Of a stretch of DNA of 52,348 nucleotides, positions 49,901-52,348 are shown piece by piece. Under the pieces are notes generated by a model. The model was not told the origin of the DNA. It saw only the letters and a program-made list of their open reading frames with translations, and searched no databases. Source of the DNA: Coemansia sp. RSA 922. Taxonomy: Eukaryota > Kickxellomycota > Kickxellomycetes > Kickxellales > Kickxellaceae. The stretch lies in NCBI GenBank assembly GCA_027577415.1, contig JANBQS010000030.1, forward strand, positions 1 to 52,348. The letters are read 5' to 3'. How positions within the stretch are numbered: the first letter of the stretch is position 1; the number at the start of each line of letters is the position of its first letter. Made by a program: the position numbers and the translations under genes.

Positions 49901-51270
49901 CTCAACTTGAGGAGGGGCTCCATAAACTCTCAAAGAAAGGGGGTAATAGTTCTAAACAAAGTAATAATGTGGCCAATAGAGGAGCACAGATGATTCGCCT
50001 CTTTGGTGTAGAGTCCTACTTTACTAACAACTACATCAAGGGTGCTGACAACTTTTCTCGTTTTGATATGATTTTGTCGTCAGTGGATCGTTTGAATGGT
50101 CTACTACGCCAGATCATTGATGCTATGTTAGATGCTACTCTGTTGTACATATATATCGTCTTGACGAAGATTGGTGGAAATGATATACAAGCTAGTGCAG
50201 TTGCCGAGTTCCAGGATGTCTCAAGTTCGCTCAGTAGAGAAACCAGCTACTTGTTAAATCTTCCAACAACCGTGTTAAATTTGTTGACAAAGATTAATGA
50301 GTTCCGAAACCTAGCTGAGAGGGATGCAGAGGCGCCATATGTAGTTGATAGCTGCCGACCATCAGCACAGTGGCCATTGAATGGCAAGATTGAATTACGT
50401 GACTTTGGCATGAAGTATGGCGTGCACCATGGCTATGCTCTAAAGAATGTCAACTTAACCATTAATCCAGGAGAGAAGATTGGCATTGTTGGACGGACTG
50501 GTGCTGGCAAGTCTTCGTTGGCCAAGGTATTGTTTAGGTTTATCCATGATAACACAAGCGGTTCTATTTCAATTGATGGTCAAGACATTTCCGAGTTTGG
50601 CGTTGGCGACTACAGACCACGACTAGGTATGATTCCTCAAGAGTCGTCCATGTTTAACGGATCAATTAGAAATAATTTGGACCCATTGAATCAGTTTGAC
50701 GTTGAGGAAATGTGGGCAGCGCTGATAAAGTGTGGCTTGGCGAAGCATATGTCGTCTTACCAAAGCTCACGCAGTGATTATGCCAACATGACAGCTCGTC
50801 AGAAAGAAGAGGCTTGTATAAGAGAGCAATGGAAGAGTGCTAGCTGGTTGAAGCGGTTGACGATGGTTTTACTAAACAAAGTGCCTAGTGCGTCAATCCT
50901 AGCAGACATTCGCAAACCTCATGGGCTTGATAGGTCGATTTACGAATGCTTTGGAAGAATTACCAGTGGTCAACAGCAGCTATTTGGTTTGTGCCGCGTG
51001 ATTATGCGCAATCAAAAGATTGTTGTACTTGACGAAGCCACAGCCAATGTTGATTTGGAGACAGACAAGTCAATACAAGAGCTTATTTCTAAAGAGTTTA
51101 GGGATTGTACTGTGCTGACCATTGCTCATCGCCTAGAGACGATTATGAACAGTGATCGAATCATTGTCATGGACAAGGGCACCATTGCTGAAATAGGCAC
51201 TCCTCAAGAACTGTTGGCAAAAGACGGGATGTTTGCACTACTAGTCAAGACCAGCGACTTTGGTCAGTAA
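46955..51270 (+). CDS. ABCC/MRP-type full ABC transporter, split by a frameshift
   Basis: Two frames make one transporter of about 1438 residues. The first starts at ATG 46955 (membrane segments, to 47875). The second is open from 47797 to TAA 51270. Joining by a -1 shift at the A8 run 47833-47840 gives ...LRKKKSNEGNSGG-LITLTN, the expected ABCC linker into the first TM domain. NBD1: Walker A GNTGSGKSSLL (48631), signature ISGGQRARLALAR, Walker B IYFLDDPLSAVD; the switch His is Asn (FVISNADSIS). NBD2: Walker A GRTGAGKSSLAKVLF (50491), signature changed to TSGQQQLFGLCRV, Walker B IVVLDEATANVD, LTIAHRLE intact. NBD2 has an extra charged segment (about 50755-50930). Such pumps export conjugates at vacuole or plasma membrane; the substrate is unknown. 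Confidence 0.85.
47833..47840 (+). other. A8 run at the ABC transporter frame change
   Basis: Codons AGA AAA AAA AGT in the first frame. A backward slip of one base on A-AAA-AAA gives AAG TCA AAC and enters the long downstream frame. One additional A would also restore the frame. Confidence 0.8.
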
Positions 51271-51608
51271 ATTCTGCTAGGGTAGTTTTATTTCAGCGTA
51301 AATAACAATTATCTTTGCAACTATATTGTGGTGGCACCAAACCACTCATTTAGAGAGTAGCATGTCCCAGTTTATAAGCGGTAATTAATTTGCTTATTTG
51401 TTACAAAAACGACGAGCAAAGTACATTGGTACTCAGAAATCTGGCACTATTACTAATTTATTGGCATATTCTAATCATGGCTGTACAGAAAATCTCTTGA
51501 CAGGCCAAAGCACAGCTTTCCACAGGTTTTGGCTCTTTACTTTTTGTCAAGCATTTTTTTGTTTTGGTTCTGGCCACATTGGCGTTATTGCCAGAATCAG
51601 CTTGTCAA
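51271..51608. other. Intergenic
   Basis: AT-rich 3' flank of the transporter; no gene or repeat seen. Confidence 0.5.
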
Positions 51609-52334
51609 ATGGAATCAGTAAATGTGAAAAAGAGCCAAAGGGCATTTATGCCACGTCTGCAGCCTATGAGCACTCAATCCAGCTCGGCTAGTGGTCCTTG
51701 TACAATCAAGGTGGCTCTAAGAGCGACTACACCTAGTGCAATGGGAAGCTCCAATCCTACATACCTACCTGTAGCCACGACATGGGAGCCTTCATCACCT
51801 CACAATAGTATGTTGGTCGGGTCAAGTAGACTGGGTGATACATACTGACTGGTGGCCATTGACAGCAGTGTGCTGACTGATGAGCACTATGGTGCTGTTG
51901 TTGAGATACCAGAGGGTAGAGCAGTGGTATTCCAGGGTATTGTCAATGTTTGCATTTTGTCTGGTACAGTCTCTGTTTGCAAGTACTCGATTATGCCTGA
52001 AAGTCAGTGGAAACGGGTGTATGCTAGTAGTGCAGCTGATCTGAACCACCAGGTTATCCCTCTCATAGTCAACATGCAGGGCTGGCTGAAGGGACTTGGC
52101 CTTGACTTGCACTACTCTCTGTGCGATTCAGTCAAGCCGACTAACTATGTCCAGCTCTATGACTCGGGTAGCATGCCTGAAAGGTCTGACGAGGCTTGGG
52201 AGTGGTTGGCAGGCAACGGATTAGTGCCTATCATAAACTTTTCTGGTATCAAGGCCTGTGATCTGTGTTTAGTGAGGGTCAAGCACATCTGTGCAAATGT
52301 CCAAATATCTAAAAAGTATCCAGAAATTTCATAG
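51609..52334 (+). pseudogene. Grc3/NOL9-like relict (polynucleotide 5'-kinase family)
   Basis: One frame, broken by TGA at 51846-51848. Before it: MESVNVKKSQRAF and a Ser/Pro-rich stretch. After it: AIDSSVLTDEHYGAVVEIPE then GRAVVFQGIVNVCILSGTVS and WKRVYASSA, which read like the N-terminal beta domain of Grc3/NOL9, the polynucleotide kinase in pre-rRNA processing. Where the P-loop should come (SG-x-K-x-x-GKS) the text is IINFSGIKACDLCLVRVKH and a stop follows at 52334. Walker A is therefore lost and the kinase domain absent. A GTATGT donor, CTGAC and CAG trio (51808-51865) spans the TGA, but removing it breaks the frame. The family call is by memory of motifs and moderate. Confidence 0.5.
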
Positions 52335-52348
52335 TAGACAGAGATTTG

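Noticed and set aside
1..52348. tRNA, rRNA, snRNA, CRISPR or transposon genes
   Set aside because: Scanned by eye for B-box-like GGTTCRAATCC, conserved snRNA starts, spaced repeats and transposase or reverse-transcriptase motifs; none seen. A covariance-model search would be decisive.

Overview
The window looks like nuclear DNA of an early-diverging filamentous fungus, most likely Kickxellomycotina (a Coemansia-like relative). I infer this from compact, mostly intronless genes on both strands, short pyrimidine-rich leaders, good TATAAAAG boxes on some secreted-protein genes, tyrosinases, and an expanded family of about 560-residue F-box-like/LRR-like proteins. The species call is inference. 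The conserved eukaryotic genes (PRE4, KIN28/CDK7, RRP14, COQ8, VPS60, TPS2, PRKRIP1, SVF1-like, MMT1-like) are recognised from motifs.

Layout. 1-2.5 kb: a lipase-3 (sn1 diacylglycerol lipase type) running off the left edge on the minus strand. 2.77-11.4 kb: a large inverted duplication. Two roughly 2.5-kb arms each carry an intact F-box-like gene and, back to back with it, a truncated relative. The 3.6-kb spacer holds a secreted tyrosinase, a decayed F-box-family fragment and an orphan single-TM protein. 11.4-12.1 kb: the proteasome beta-7 gene starts right at the edge of the right arm, with no first exon visible. 12.9-16.1 kb: two decaying or disrupted loci. 16.5-25.6 kb: second tyrosinase, SVF1-like, mitochondrial CDF metal transporter with an in-frame TAG, CDK7 kinase, small coiled-coil protein, class II sirtuin, RRP14. 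25.6-33.2 kb: a C2H2 factor set in gene-poor DNA, plus a TATA-driven locus with a 92-bp tandem repeat that looks like duplicated exon/intron units. 33.2-46 kb: PRKRIP1 homologue, second C2H2 factor, ANKRD40-like protein, COQ8, an unrecognised helical protein, VPS60/CHMP5, TPS2. 46-52.3 kb: a 58-residue secreted peptide resembling the start of a tyrosinase, a full-length ABCC transporter broken by a shift at an A8 run, and a Grc3/NOL9-like relict with a stop codon and a ruined P-loop.

How the genes relate. Most are independent housekeeping genes. Two pairs look divergently arranged (ANKRD40-like/COQ8 and the unknown protein/VPS60, each about 250 bp apart). The recurring themes are duplication and decay of the F-box-like family, tyrosinase duplication (two full genes plus one stub), and several otherwise good reading frames interrupted by one stop or one frameshift. 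The last point could be biology (pseudogenes, recoding) or assembly error, and raw reads would decide. TAA, TAG and TGA all end normal genes here, so stop reassignment is not supported.
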